This document shows, piece after piece, positions 31,953 through 44,154 of a stretch of 64,000 nt of DNA. Within the stretch, counting starts at the first letter, position 1. The number at the start of each line of letters is the position of its first letter. The notes beneath the pieces are model-generated. The model ran no database searches. It saw nothing but the letters and a program-made list of their open reading frames with translations, and was not told the origin of the DNA. The DNA lies in contig BDDC01000082.1 of assembly GCA_001662425.1 (NCBI GenBank), positions 59,007 through 123,006 of the forward strand, written 5' to 3'. A program made the position numbers and the translations under genes. Source of the DNA: Chlamydomonas sphaeroides. Taxonomy: Eukaryota > Chlorophyta > Chlorophyceae > Chlamydomonadales > Chlamydomonadaceae.

Positions 31953-34900
31953 TCAGTTCCTTTGCCGTTTGCGCCCCCCGCCAGCGCCCCGACCGCCACG
32001 CGAGCCACGTCCCCCATTGCTGCCATCGCCGGCAGCCGCGTCCGCTGCGGCCGCCCCGTCTCGCCCTGCCCCGCCCCTTCCCCCGCCACGGCCCCGCCGC
32101 GCGCCGCCCTTTCCCCGCGCCGCCGCTTGCCCCGGCTCTTCCCCGGGCCACCTGCCGTACCCCAGCATCACCTCCGCTGGCCCCAGGTACAGCACGCGGG
32201 CCTTGCCCGCACAGCCTGCACCCGCTCCCCCCACACCTCCCTCGGCCTCCTCCGTCCCCCTCCCCGTCCCCGCCCCGTTCCCCGGCCCATCCCCCGGCTC
32301 CGCTGGAGGCTGCAGCTCCATGCGTAGGGCCACCATGCGCACGCCCGCGGCGGCCGCCTGCACGTCAGGGGCACGAGCCGGGCAGTCATGTCCCAACCGG
32401 GGTAGCAGGACCCAAGTGTAGGTCAGGAGCCGGGCTGTGGGCCCTAGCTGCCCGGCAGCTACAGGGCGCTGGCATCGGCACATGGCGCATGCCGCGCCGT
32501 ACCCCCGGGACCTTGCCAACCCCGGCAAGCGCGCCCGGCTGCTCGCCCTCCCTGGCTCCCTCCCTTCCCCCCACACAGCTCACTTACCACAACCTCCGCC
32601 CACAACCACACACGGACACCCCGCACTCGCTGTACATCCTCTACGCCCCGCCTGCCCCCTTACCCCTTACACGCGCACGCGCTCTGCACCCTCTAAGCCG
32701 CCTCCTCGCCCATCCCGCGCCCAGGCAGCGCCTACGCAGATCGCACATCCCCACTTGCCTGTTGCGCACGACCGACGCGTTACCACCCCCTTGAAATAAT
32801 GTCGTCGCGTTACTCTATTCCTTTCCTTACAAATGAACACACGGGCTGCCGCCGCACCTGCTCCACCAGCAAGGCGTATGCGGGGTCGGCTGCCCGGCAG
32901 GGCGCAAACAGGGCGCAGTCGGAGCGCTGCACCACGAACACACAGGCGGCCTGGGGGCAGCGGCAGCGGCAGGGGGATGAGGGCGGGGAGGGTGGGGTGC
33001 GGGTCTCGCGCACGGAGGCGCTGTGGCAGGGCACACTGCGTGGCGGGTCGGGAGCGCGGGGCGCGGACCGCACAGGGGCCTGCTAATGAGCAGGGCGCGG
33101 GACACCCCCCCCAGCTGTGCCCCGCTGCGCCGCCGCTCCCCTTCCCAATGCCAGCCCGCCGCCCCTGCCGTGTGCTTGCCCTCCCCTCGCCCCCATCCTC
33201 ACCTCGTGCCCCTGCCGCACCGCCTCCATCAGCGCCGCCACGTGCCGCTGCGCTCGCTCGCTCACCTGCCGCACCGCACCGGACCGGACCGCACAGGGCC
33301 AGGCCGGCACGCACAGGCGTTGCGGCGTGCGGCAGCAGGGACCAGGGCCCCCCCGGGGCCACCGGCGCTTGGGAGCGCTAGGCGGGGAGAGCGCTCGCTG
33401 GGCACGACCTCGCCCAACCGCTCACTTGCCCCCATCATTCCCCGCCCGTTCCGGGGAGCGCGCACCGTGTCGGGGAAGAGCGCGATGCGCCGCTGCTGCT
33501 CAGCGCCTGTGCCGTCTGCGCCCCCTCCCGCCGCCCCTGCCGCCGCCGCGGGCTCCTCCTCCTCGCCCTGCCCGCGGTACTGCTCCGCCAGCGTGACGCT
33601 CTTGACCTCCACATACACCCGGCCGCCGCCCGGACGCGTGAGCATGAAGTCCACCCTGCGCGGGCGACGCGGCAGGGGCAGGGCGCCGGAATGGAGGAGC
33701 AGTGGACCCGGCAGGCGCGCGGTCATCAGCTGCCGCAGCGCAGGGCAGCCGGGTCTCCCGCCCGGCCCCGCCTAGCTGCGCCGCCCCCAGCGGCACGCCC
33801 CGCCGCGGGCAGCGCCCAGGTCCCGGCCCGCCGTGTGCTGCAGAGGTGCACGAGCGCGGGCAGGCAGCGGAGCTCCAGGGCAGGCCGACGGCTCGCCAGC
33901 GTGCGGCCGTGGAGCCGCCGCCGGCAGCGGGCCGAGGGCCCTGGCTGCGGGCCTGGGACCAGCCGTCTTGGATAACTACCGATGAGGCCAATGAAGTCTG
34001 TCGAGCTGATATGTCGACGTACCGATTGGTTCAATATCAGCTACAAGGGCTGCCTGAGCCGCCCTCCGTCGCTCGGCACCGAGCCACGGCCCATTGCCAG
34101 GGGCTTGTGAGGCGCACGTCATGCCCGCTGCCTTGCCCATGCCCGCTGCCTTGCCCATGCCCGCTAGCTTGCCCATGCCCGCTAGCTTGCCCATGCCCGC
34201 TGCCTTGCCCATGCCCGCTAGCTTGCCATGCCCGCTAGCTTGCCCATGCCCGCTAGCTTGCCCATGCCCGCTAGCTTGCCATGCCCGCTAGCTTGCCCAT
34301 GCCCGCTAGCTTGCCCATGCCCGCCTGCGCGCCTGCGCGCCTGGCGCCCCGTGAGCCCCAACGGCGCCGCGGCCGCACCTGCAGCCGCTTTCGCCCAGCA
34401 CCACCTCCCGCGCCACGGCCTCCACGGCGCCCAGCCCCGGCAGCAGGCGGGCGTCCAGCAGGTGGCCCACCATGCGGTTGGCCAGGGCGCTGGGCGAGGC
34501 GGGGGGAGGGAGGAGGTGTACCGATGGAGTAGCGAGGGGAGGGGAGGTGCAGTGTGGCGTGGAGCGAGCCGCGCGCTGTGGGACGCTGCCGCGCCACCGG
34601 GGCCGGCGGGCCGGGGGTTGCGGTGCGGGAGGCTGCAGCGCCGCGTGGGGGCGGGCATTGCTGTGCAGGGTGGGCAGGCCGCGCGAGGCGTATAGGGCGG
34701 ACGCGCTTCGGGTGTGAGGAGGGCGCCTGGGGTTTGGCCTGGCCGGCGGGAGCCCAGGGCTACTTCACGTAGGCGCAGGTGGGACGGGGCGCCGCGGCGG
34801 CGCGCACCTGTGCACGCCCACCCACGGGCCGCCGGGGCCGGCCTGAGGGGCGCAGCGGCGATGGGGCAAGGGGCGCGGGGTTGTGATCCAGGGGTCACGT

Positions 34901-35869
34901 TGCAAGCGGGACTCAGCGGACCTGCGCCGCCCCGCCCATGCCCCATCGCTTTGTCCGTGCTGCCGCTACGAGTCACTTGCCGCCAAGCGGGCGCTCGCAT
35001 GCCGAAGCCTCGAGACGTCAAACGGGGCGCAGCCCAGGAGAGAGGAGCAAGGCCCAGGAGGCCCCAAGCTGAACGACTTCCTAGCAGCGCCTGCCACCCA
35101 TCTAGGCATCCACCCCAATGCCGCCCAGCGCGCTATGCCGTCCTCCCCTGGCCCCTGCCCCGTCCCCTGCCCTTCGCTGCTCCTCCTGCCCTCCGCCCCC
35201 AGCCCCATCCTGCCTGGATCATCTCCAGCGTGTGGCGGTACTTGCGGCTCGCGGCCGCCGACTCGCTCAGCGCCACCGGCGCCAGCGGCCAGTCCAGCAG
35301 GCCCGTCATGGGGCCGGTGTTGGGGCAGTGCACCGTCGTCGCGGCGCTGCCCACGCCCTGCTGCTCTGCAGCCCCGGCCGCGGTCCCGGTCCCGGTCCCG
35401 GGCTGCTCCGCGACTACGTCGCTTGGCGCCCGTGCCACGAAAGGGCCGGCGCTGCCGTCATCTGCTGCGGCGCCGCCCAGGAGGACGTCGGCGAGGAAGC
35501 GCTTGTAGCGGCGGACCAAGCGCCCGCGCGCCGCGGTGGGGTACTGCTCCATCGACAGGGCGGGCGGAGCGAGGTCGACGAATGTGGCAGGGCCCGAGCG
35601 CGTAGCAGGGCAGCGCTTGCTGGCTAGCAACCGGCCCGGCGTCAGCACGGGAGATGTGGAGGACCAGGCACGTGACATGGGCTGCATGCGGCAGGAAGCG
35701 GGCTTACACCATGACGGCCGTACCTGAGGTGCCGCGTACGTACCTCGTACACCACGACGGGCGCTGAGCCGGGGCCATAGCCGACCGTTGCAGCGTCCGC
35801 AGACGTAGCACCGCGCTCGAGCAAGGGCGGCGCTGTGTGGATGAGCGCTGCCGCGGCCACGACCCGCAT
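31953..35869 (-). CDS. SfsA-family protein (sugar fermentation stimulation protein homologue) with RGG-like tail
   Basis: Exons: about 35869-35724, 35619-35214, 34842-34808, 34489-34379, 33655-33466, 33265-33203, 32950-32858, 32357-31953 (482 residues). Family landmarks appear in order: RGRLVRRYKRFLADV, VHCPNTGPMTGLL, SRKYRHTLEMIQ, GPWVGVH with ALANRMVGHLL, RVDFMLTRP, YVEVKSVTLAE, IALFPDTVSERAQRHV, LMEAVRQGHEAACVFVVQRSDC, FAPCRAADPAYA. The D...EVK arrangement (VDFML, VEVKSV) is a PD-(D/E)XK nuclease-like signature known for SfsA. Bacterial SfsA binds DNA and was linked to maltose metabolism; its role in algae is unknown. Two features differ from bacteria: an Ala/Gly/Glu insertion before IALFPD, and a C-terminal Gly/Arg-rich tail (RGKGGARRGRGGGRGG, RGSRGGRGAGGGRKRQRN) likely to bind nucleic acid. 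Intron 2 looks GC-AG. The exon 1/2 junction is uncertain, and the true start could lie upstream. Confidence 0.85.
34121..34325. repeat. 17/18-bp minisatellite in an SfsA intron
   Basis: About eleven copies of ATGCCCGCTAGCTTGCCC (with GCTGCC variants and one-base-shorter units) stand in tandem in intron 4 of the minus-strand SfsA gene. On the plus strand it reads as a repeated MPASLP peptide, which is incidental. Confidence 0.95.
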
Positions 35870-37012
35870 GCTGACCGGGCCGGCAGGGGCGCGGCCGACT
35901 TGGTGCCGCCTGGGCTGGGCGGCAAGCGGGGGCCGGCACGCCGGTGCAGGGAGAACGCGAGCCAGGATGGCAGCCAGAGGTGCTAGGACCAGTGCTGGCG
36001 CGCCGCGAACGTGGATGGCGCGAAACGCAAGTTATGCTCGCGTCGCTTATGCACGAAACGTCACTTGAATCTTCTTATACATTGTGGCTAGCCGGTCACT
36101 AGCAGGGAGTGCTTATCATCGTCTAGCCAAATGCATGCGTCTGGCAACGGCACGCTGTACACGGACACGCCCTCCCACCGCCCCCGGCGCCCCCCGCCCG
36201 CCCAGCACCCCAACCCATCTCTCCCTGGCTAAGCCCTTCCTCATATAGCCTGCTACCGCAACGGCTCAGTCAAGGCTACGCTGGCAGGTCCGCGATGCTG
36301 CGATGTGCTTCTTCTGTGTGTCGCACCTGCCACAGCCCACCCTTGGCCGGGGCCCGACGGCCCTGGCTCGCGCAGGCTCGCGGGTTTCTCGGGCGGGGGG
36401 CGCTATCGCGGCATCTGGCTCTCAGGCGCTCATCATGGCTCACAGGTATCCCAGGCTACGGCCGGAAACGTTCCTGCCGCCGGGGGGCGGCACATTGCGG
36501 CACACACCTCACACACATTTTAGATTGTCTGGTTTGCAAGGGTTTGCGCCGCCTCGTGCACATGCAGGTTTCCACCGGTCCAGCAACAAAGTCTTTCGCC
36601 TTGCCATGCGAGTGATGACCTGGTGCTGACCCTTGCCACCGGGGGTCCGGGGTGGGGGGAAGGCGGGGACTCGCGCCTAGCTGCGCCGCCCGCGAACGGC
36701 ACGCCCCGCCACGGGCTGGGCAAGTGTCCAGGCCCGCCGTGATTTGTGCAAGTACGATGAAGCTGCACGCGAAGCTGGGGCAACGTTTCGTCCAGGGTCC
36801 AGGTCGGCAGGGTGGTGCGATGCACGAACAACACAAATGGTTCCACAATGCTGCGCGCTCAGCCCATATACACTATCACCAAAACGCCATCTTTGACCGC
36901 GAGCATCGACACACACAGTAGCACAGCCAACAACTTGCCAGATGCAGATGGTCCAGTAGTTTGGGGCTCTCCGCCCCTGTGCAGTGTATAGCACCATCTT
37001 TTAAACGCAAGA
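35870..37012. other. Divergent intergenic region; no gene seen
   Basis: Lies between the 5' ends of the SfsA gene (minus) and the F-box gene (plus), so it should contain both promoters. No TATA box or other recognisable site stands out. The plus frames around 36295-36629 have no homologous features. Confidence 0.5.
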
Positions 37013-40000
37013 ATGGGGCAGACACGCGGCAAACGGGCGTTCACTGCAAACCAGCAGACCGGTGCGGCTCCTGCCGCGCAGCCCACGAAGCGAGCGCGGA
37101 CAGCTCCCCAGGATGATGGCTCTGGGCAAGGAGGCGTGGATATGCTGCAGAGCCTTCCGCCCGAGCTGCTGCTAATCGTCATTGGCAACCTGACTCCGCG
37201 TGAATGCCAGCCGCTCCGCCTGACTTGCAAGGGCCTGCGCGACCTCGTCAACTCAGCTGCCGCGGAAACCCTCACCATCACCAACGACATTGCGCAGCAC
37301 TTGATGCTGGAGCAGGTCAAGCACTGCCGCGCAAACACGCATGTGCTCAGCAACGGCTGGGTCGCCCGGCTTCTGGCAAAGTTTCCCCGCATCAAGAAGC
37401 TCGACGTCAAGTGTAGCCAGAGCGTTCTTACACTGTTTGCGCGCCATATGGTGCGGGACTGCCTCGGCAGCGTACCGCCCGGGCTCGTGCCACTTGCGCG
37501 CATTTTCGATCTTGCCGACAACGTCAAGACGAACAGCCGGCGCCACTCTGCTGTGCTGCTGTGCGAACTTATCAAGTTCAAGGTCGCGCAGAGCCTCACG
37601 TCAAAGCCGCCCGGCTACGACGCCATGCGGCAAGACGTGAAGCAGTACGTCCGTGCGGACCAGGTACGAGGTGGCCGGACCACTTTGCAGCCACGTACTA
37701 GCGACTGAAGGCTAGATACAGCGCGTATGCGGCGGGGACCGTGCTAACTCCGACTCCCATCGACACCGTCCTCGTGACTTCCGGCTGTCCCCTGTAACTG
37801 CCAAGGGCGTTACTTCACTCCGGGGCTTCGCATGCGCCGCACGGATAGGCCCAGCTAGGCTGCCAGCCGCATCTAGCCGCACCCCGATAGCGGCGCGCCC
37901 TTCGTGCGCGAAGGTGTGTCCCAGGCCCCGTGCTGCTACCGCCTCTCACTCCGGTCGCCCACCCGCCCTTGGCATTGATGCAGCTGCTCACCGAGCACCG
38001 CATCGAGCTGCAGGCGCGCGTCATCGAGCTGGTGGAGAAGGTGCTGACCCTGAAGGGGCACGCGGATGCGCGAGCGCACGAGCACTACAAGTACGCCCGC
38101 GACACGCTGGACGACTCGCTGCTGCAGCTGGTGTCCTGCCTGCAGCCCCGCCACAGCAAGTACGCCTACCAGCTACTTGCCAAGGCGGCGGACCCGGCCA
38201 AGGCGGCGCGCGGCTGGAGGTGAGGCGCTGCCGCGGCTGGGTTCCCCTCTCCAAGCACCCTGCCGCCGCCCTGGCCACGTGATAGTGCTGCTTGCGCTGG
38301 GGGCACTGCGCTTGCTTAGCAATCCGTGGAATGTGCGCAGCGGTACACACGGGGGCCCTGTCCTTTGACAGCGCACGGGGCACGACTTTACCCCCGACCC
38401 ACATGATTCAACGCCCACCCTTCGCTGGCCCGTCGCCACCCCCGTGCCTCAGATGGCTCTTTTACTTCCTGGCGCGCCAGAAGCAGGCCGAGGCCGCCAT
38501 CGAGGCGTATAAGGTGGTGGACAAGCAGGCGCTGTCGCAGCTGAGCCCCACCTGCCTCAGCGAGCTGTTCAGGTCGCTCATCGACAACGAGATCACCACG
38601 CAGGTGCGCCTGCGAGGCAGGCCGTGGCGCAGAGGCGCGTGAGGTAGACCGATGCAGCACTGCAGGCCTGGTGTCTAAAGGCAAAACTTGACTCAAGGAC
38701 TGACGAACCGTCCAGCTTGGGACGCAGCGGCTTCCGTGCTCACGCTCAGCGAACGCGGCAACGTGACGTGCCGCTTTGTTCTCTTGCGGCCCTTCCCCCA
38801 TCCCCTGCAGCCGGAGCCTAAGCTGCGCGCCATCACCAGCGAGAGCGGCTCGTGGACCAAATTCCTGTACCGCGGCAACTTCACGCTGAGCAGCGCGCAG
38901 AGCCGCGAGGGCGCGCTGGAGAAGGTGGCGGCCGACCTGATCGGCAAGGACTACCTGGACACGGCCGTCAACGTCATGAACAGGTGCGTTTGCGGACAGG
39001 GCGTGAGAGTATGCAGAATGAAGCAAGGGTTGGTGCGCACCGAACGGCCAAGCTGGCAGTCGATGGGGCTTGGGCAGGACGGGGCAGCCGCTCAGCAGGT
39101 AGTTAAGTGCGGCGGATGGGACCAAGGGGTGCAATTTGGCTGATGGGAGTGGCCGTCTGCTTGTACGCTGAAGTCATCATTCAAGGCTTGGCCCCGTCGC
39201 CGCCTTCCCGGTGGGTAGCCGGGGGGCGGGGCGGGCCGGGCGGGCCGGGGTTCGCTGACGCCGCTCCCTTCCCCTCGTGCCCCTGTGCGCTCGGCGCCGC
39301 TCTTGCCTCGCTGCCCAGGTTTGACAGCGAGGGCACGGCCATGGACATCTGGGTGCAGCTGCTGGGCGCGCTGGGCATCGTGCCCGGCGGCGAGATGCCG
39401 CTGGTAGCGCGGGACGTCCACCGTGTGGTCACTGAGCAGGTGCGGCGGTGGTCAGCGTAGCCTTCGGCTGCTGGAGCGGTAGCCGAGACGGCGCAGGGTT
39501 GCAGTGTTCGTGTGCTGATATCGCACGACCCTCTGCCCCGGCTGCAGGTGTCCAAGGCGGTGATGCTGGCGATGCAGGCGATGCCGGCGCGCCGCGTTGC
39601 CTGCCACGTGCCGCTGGTGGAGGTGCTGGTGGCCGAGGGGCACCTGGCTGAGGCCTGCAATGTCGTGTTCGCGGTGAGCCAGTGCAGCGGCGGGACAGTT
39701 GTACTAGCTACAGCCGCTGCTGCGCCTTGCCTCCTCCGGTGCTCAGAGCTGGCGCGAGGCTTTTGTTTTACACCTGCCGGGCTGCTGCCCGCTACGTCCC
39801 ACGCAGTACCCCGACCACGGCGCGCTGGACAAGGCGCTGCTGCGCGCGCTCATCGCCTCGTTCGCGCTCAACGATTGCCCTCCCGCCGACCTGTGCGCGG
39901 AGACGTGCGCGCTGCTGCTCGACATCCTGCAGAACCGCCTGCGGGACGTGGCCGCCAAGAGCGAGCTCACCACCATCCTCGTGGCCGCCTACGCCGCGCG

Positions 40001-42872
40001 CAAGTAAGTAGAAGGGTGCAGAGTACCCTGGCGGTGTTGACTGGCCCGAGGATCGTTGCCTACGTTGTGCGTGACGGCACCGGAATGGGGGTTATCTCGG
40101 GATCCACAATGAAGCTTTTCCAGATAACCTTCTTACGCATGCGAGTGCATGGCTCCCTGGCTTGCAGGGAGCTGAGCAAGGCCGTGGAGCTGGCCAGCAG
40201 CCTGGACGCGGCCGCCGCGGCGGCCATGGACGCTGACGCTGGCGCTGCTGGTGGGCCGGCCGTTGAGCCCGTGCCGGCGGCCGCGGCGCAGGGCGCACCG
40301 CAGCCGGGTCCCGTTGAGGGCGCGGCCGTGCCCGCCGCTGGTGCCGCAGCCGCTGCCGAGCCTGCGGCCGGAGCAGGCGCCGACGCCGCCGCACCGCCGG
40401 CTGGCGGTGCCGGGCAGCGGCTGGCAGCCATGTGGCGTGGCGTGGCGGCGGCGGCCATCCGGGCTGGCGACGCCGATGCGCTGCTTACTGCGCTACCGCG
40501 TGTCAACACGTCCTGGCTGCTGGGGCCAGCGGACGAGGACTGCGGGCCCGAGGAGCCGGCCATGATGGCATCGGCCTCACGGAATGCCGCGGGATCCGGC
40601 GCGGCTGTAGCTGGGGGTAACGAAGGCGCTGGCCCCTCGGCCGCACCGGCTGCCGCGGCCGGCGGTGGTGCCGGCAGCGAAGGCGGCGGCGCTCCTGCTG
40701 GCGCCGTGAGCGGCGGAGGGGCCGCGGCGCAGGCGCCGGCGGGGGCTGCAGGCGGGCAGGCGCCGGCAGCCACCCCCTCGACGGTGTGGCAACGCGTCTG
40801 CGGCGCGCTCCTGCGCGCTGGGCGGCTACCGGATCTAGAGCACGTGCTGATGCAGTTGCTGGCGGAGCGGAGGCGGTCGCTGGGCGGCCACACGGAGCAA
40901 CGATCATTGCTCGAGTCTACGGCTCGGGCCATGGTCATCTACGGCTGCACCGCCGAGGCGTTGGCGCTGGCACGGCAGCTTGGCGGCAACTACAGCGCGG
41001 CGGAGGCTGGGCCCGGGCCTGCTGCCGCTGGCGCGAGCATTGCAGGTGGCGTTCCGGCCGCAGACGCGACTCTGGCGTCGGCCGAAAGCCCCGACGCTCC
41101 CATGTCTGCGCCGACTGACCCGCTGGGAGCCGCCATGGCGTCGGCCCGGGCCACGGCACTGGGCGGCAGCCGACCCTGCTGGGCCATGCTCAACGTGGTG
41201 CTCGAGGCGCAGATGGCGGCGGGCCAGGTGGAGACGGTCCTGCGGGAGCTGCTCGCGGCCGGCGCGGCGCAGAGCAAGAGCTCGGCCGCGTCGGCGGCCG
41301 CCACGGGGCCTAGCGGCGGGGCGGGCGCCAGCGGCTCGCGGTCGGGGCTGGTGCTGCTGCCGGCGGCTGGGCGCCTCAAGCAGCCGCTGCTGAGCGACGT
41401 GCTGATGGTCCTGCACGACAGCGGCCGGATTGCGGAGGCCGTGCACCTGCTGCGCGTGTTGCGCGGCGGCGAGAATGACGGCCCGCCGATGCCGCCACCG
41501 CCGTCGGTGCCGTTGGCCTTGCAGCAGACGCCGGTGCAGCGTGCAGGCTCGGGCAACGGCCGCTCGATGCGCTCGAACCGTGCAGGCGCAGCAGGCAAGC
41601 GCCTGAAGTCCGCGAGGCGCGTTGGCGATCCGGCGCCGGCGCCCCAGGCGGGCGATGAGGCCGGTGGCGACCTGGCACTGATGGCCGCGGCCGCGGATTT
41701 GGCGTCCACCGCCATGCTCGTCGACTCTCAGGCCACGACCGCCACCCAGAACGGCGCCGGCACGTCGGCCGGCGGCTGGTCTGCGACGGCGGTGGAGTCG
41801 ATGCAGGGGCCCCAGCCACAGTACGCACGGCTGCTGCTGGAAGGCAGCGACGACGAGGAGGCCGGGCAGGCGGCGGTGCCGACCGCCTCGTCCACCGCCA
41901 CCACGCCCACGGGCCGGCCGTCGTCGGGCACCGCGCCGCCGCGCGCATGCTCCCTTGAGTCGGCGCTGACGGCGCTTGTGAAGGCGCTGCAGAAGCGTGG
42001 CGGGGCCGGCGGCGGTGGCGGCTCCGCCAGCCCCAGCGGCTCGTCGGCCGGCGGCGCTGCCAGCGACGGGGCCTGCGGCATGTCGTCGGGCCCTCCCGCC
42101 ATGGAGCTCCTGTCAGACTGGCTGGAGGTGTGCAAGGCCTGGCCGCTGGGCCCCAGCCGCGACGCGCAGCTCGACGCGCTAGCGCGGCAGGCGCTGGACA
42201 GGGGCTGCGACCTTGAGGTGGCGCTGCAGGCGGGCTGGCTCCTGGGCGAGGCGTCGACGCAGGTGAGACGCGTGAGCTGCGCGTGGGGACGGGTCCACTT
42301 GATGCTGGAGGAGAGTGCTGCAGCACTGCGCCCACCCATGTGATGGGCGCCGACGCGCCGCCCCGGCTTTGCCGCCCCTGACCGCAGGAGCTGCGCTACG
42401 CTTACACGCACCGCGACCTTGCGCAAAAGTGCATCGCGCAAGGCATGCTGGAGGGCGCGCAGTGCTGCCTGCTGCGGATCCGGCAGCCGCACTGGGAGGA
42501 GGCGGGCGACGCCATGGGGCGCGAACTCATGCGGGCACTCGCACGCGCGGGCGACAAGCCGCTGGCCATGGCGTGAGTCGGGCCGGCAGGAGGCACTCGT
42601 GGGAACACCCGGACCCGTTCTATTGAGGCCTTCGCGTTCACTGCGCGTACCGCTGTGTTTGCAGAGTCCCTGGCACTGTCGTTGACGTTTTCTTCTGCTT
42701 GCTGCATGCCCTCAGGCTCGCGAATGCATGGATTGCGTCGGATGACCAGCGGGCGGACTTCCTGCGGTCGCTGCGGGCCATCCGGCCGTCCTCAATCGCC
42801 GCCAACGAGCGGGGCGGGCAGGGCGCCAACAGCCGGGCCGGCTCCAGCAGCCGCGGCAGCTCGCGGGACTAG
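37013..42872 (+). CDS. Large F-box protein with alpha-helical repeat-like middle and low-complexity region
   Basis: Ten exons join in phase to 1363 residues: 37013-37663, 37984-38219, 38453-38603, 38811-38983, 39319-39439, 39548-39673, 39807-40003, 40168-42262, 42388-42572, 42716-42872. The ATG follows an in-frame TAG 27 bases upstream. A Lys/Arg motif (PTKRART, about 24-30) could be a nuclear signal. Residues about 46-95 match an F-box (LQSLPPELLLIVIGNLTPRECQPLRLTCKGLRDLV), which in other proteins docks on SKP1 of SCF ubiquitin ligases. Residues about 200-600 are helix-rich with many short paired helices (YAYQLLAKAADPAKA, RQKQAEAAIEAYKVVDK, VPLVEVLVAEGHLAEACNVV), resembling TPR/PPR-type solenoids, though no strict repeat register was found. 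Exon 8 codes about 700 residues, largely Ala/Gly/Pro runs. A substrate adaptor role is inferred from the F-box only. Confidence 0.8.
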
Positions 42873-44154
42873 CGGCGGAACGCTTGCTGCTTGGTTGCGG
42901 GGGCGCCAGACGCGGCGATTCTTTGTGGACCATGTTACTTCGCGGTAGGACGGTGCGGGGCGCGGAGTGGAGGTGCGGAGCGCCCAACGTAAACCGGCGG
43001 CAGGCCGGCGCGCTATCCATCGCACCTCGGGTTGCGCAGGGTGTCATCGCGTGTGCGGACAGCGTGTGGGTTAGCCGTGAGGCCGCGCGGCGCATCGTGT
43101 GGCGCTCGCCGTCGTCGCCTGTACGCGGCGTGCCGAGTGCTGGGATTGATGATGTCGATAGCAGCCACAGCTACTGAGGTTGCTGGACAGGGCGGAACTT
43201 CATCTGGGCGAGAGTTTGCGCGGGCGGGTGGGTAAGCGGCCCCGTGGTTCGTGCTAACGACGAGAGCCGCGGCGTGCCGTGGCATGGCCTGCGGCACTCG
43301 TGTGGCACCCGTGTGCGATGTTTGCCTCCTGAGGGGCGCGTGTGCGCGTCTTGTGGACACGTTTTGTTTGTCTTGTGGCAGGGCCTGTGAGTCGCTTCGC
43401 GCGCAAACGTGTGGGTGGTGTGGGTGTGTGAGGTGGGCAGTGGAAGGCACAGTTGCGCCGTCATGGCAAGCACAATCGCAGCAGCCGCACGCGCTGCGAG
43501 GGCCAAGGGCGTCCGAGGGCGACGACACGCCCTCTGTGTGTGTCCTCACCAGGGCATTCCGGGGTGCATGTGCATGGGGCTAGTGCAGAAGACTGCCGGT
43601 GGTGTGTTTTTTTGGTTCATGGCGCGAGCGGACGGTGGCGGCAGCCCCGTGCGGGCTAGCGCGGCACGCTTTGGGGAAGTACATTCCTACTTGGATGGCA
43701 TGCGGCATTTGGTGCTCGGTGTGCTACGCTCCATCGAGGGGCGTTGTTAGGAGGCAGCGAGCAGAGTGCGGCTCGTTGTTCGCTGGCAGGTTGCGGTGCG
43801 GCCCTGAGGGCTGGCTACGCTGCGGCGGAGCGATGCGCGGCGAGTGGAGAGGCGGCGGCGCACAGCTCGTGGTACAGTGCACTTGAGTAGTGTCGGCACG
43901 AGCGACGGCGAAGGCGGCCTCGCATGGTGCGATTTGCATGTTGCACGAGAGTTATTAGTTGCGTTCGAGGACGCGGTGTGGCTTTGTAGATAACGAGAGT
44001 GAGCGGGTTGTAACGCCTGCACAGACGCGGGGACCCATGCTCGGTCCGAGGCCGTTATGACATCAGCCGCGCGCCGACTCCATCCTCGGGCTACCCCAAG
44101 CGAGCCTATGGCGCTGGGGCTAGCGCTTCTTCGGCAAACCTGCTTGCTGCCGCG
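42873..44154. other. 3' flank of the F-box gene and short promoter of the next gene
   Basis: The plus strand is GT-rich (for example 43400-43440), as expected of a sense-strand 3' UTR in such genomes, and a TGTAA occurs near its end. Only about 140 bp remain from there to the next start codon, so that gene's promoter is short or overlaps this UTR. No coding exon is visible. Confidence 0.5.
44009..44013 (+). terminator. Candidate TGTAA polyadenylation signal of the F-box gene
   Basis: TGTAA about 1.14 kb after the stop codon at 42872. Assignment rests on motif and position. Confidence 0.45.

Noticed and set aside
34094..34291. Plus-strand frame reading (MPASLP)n
   Set aside because: It is a minisatellite inside an intron of the opposite-strand SfsA gene.
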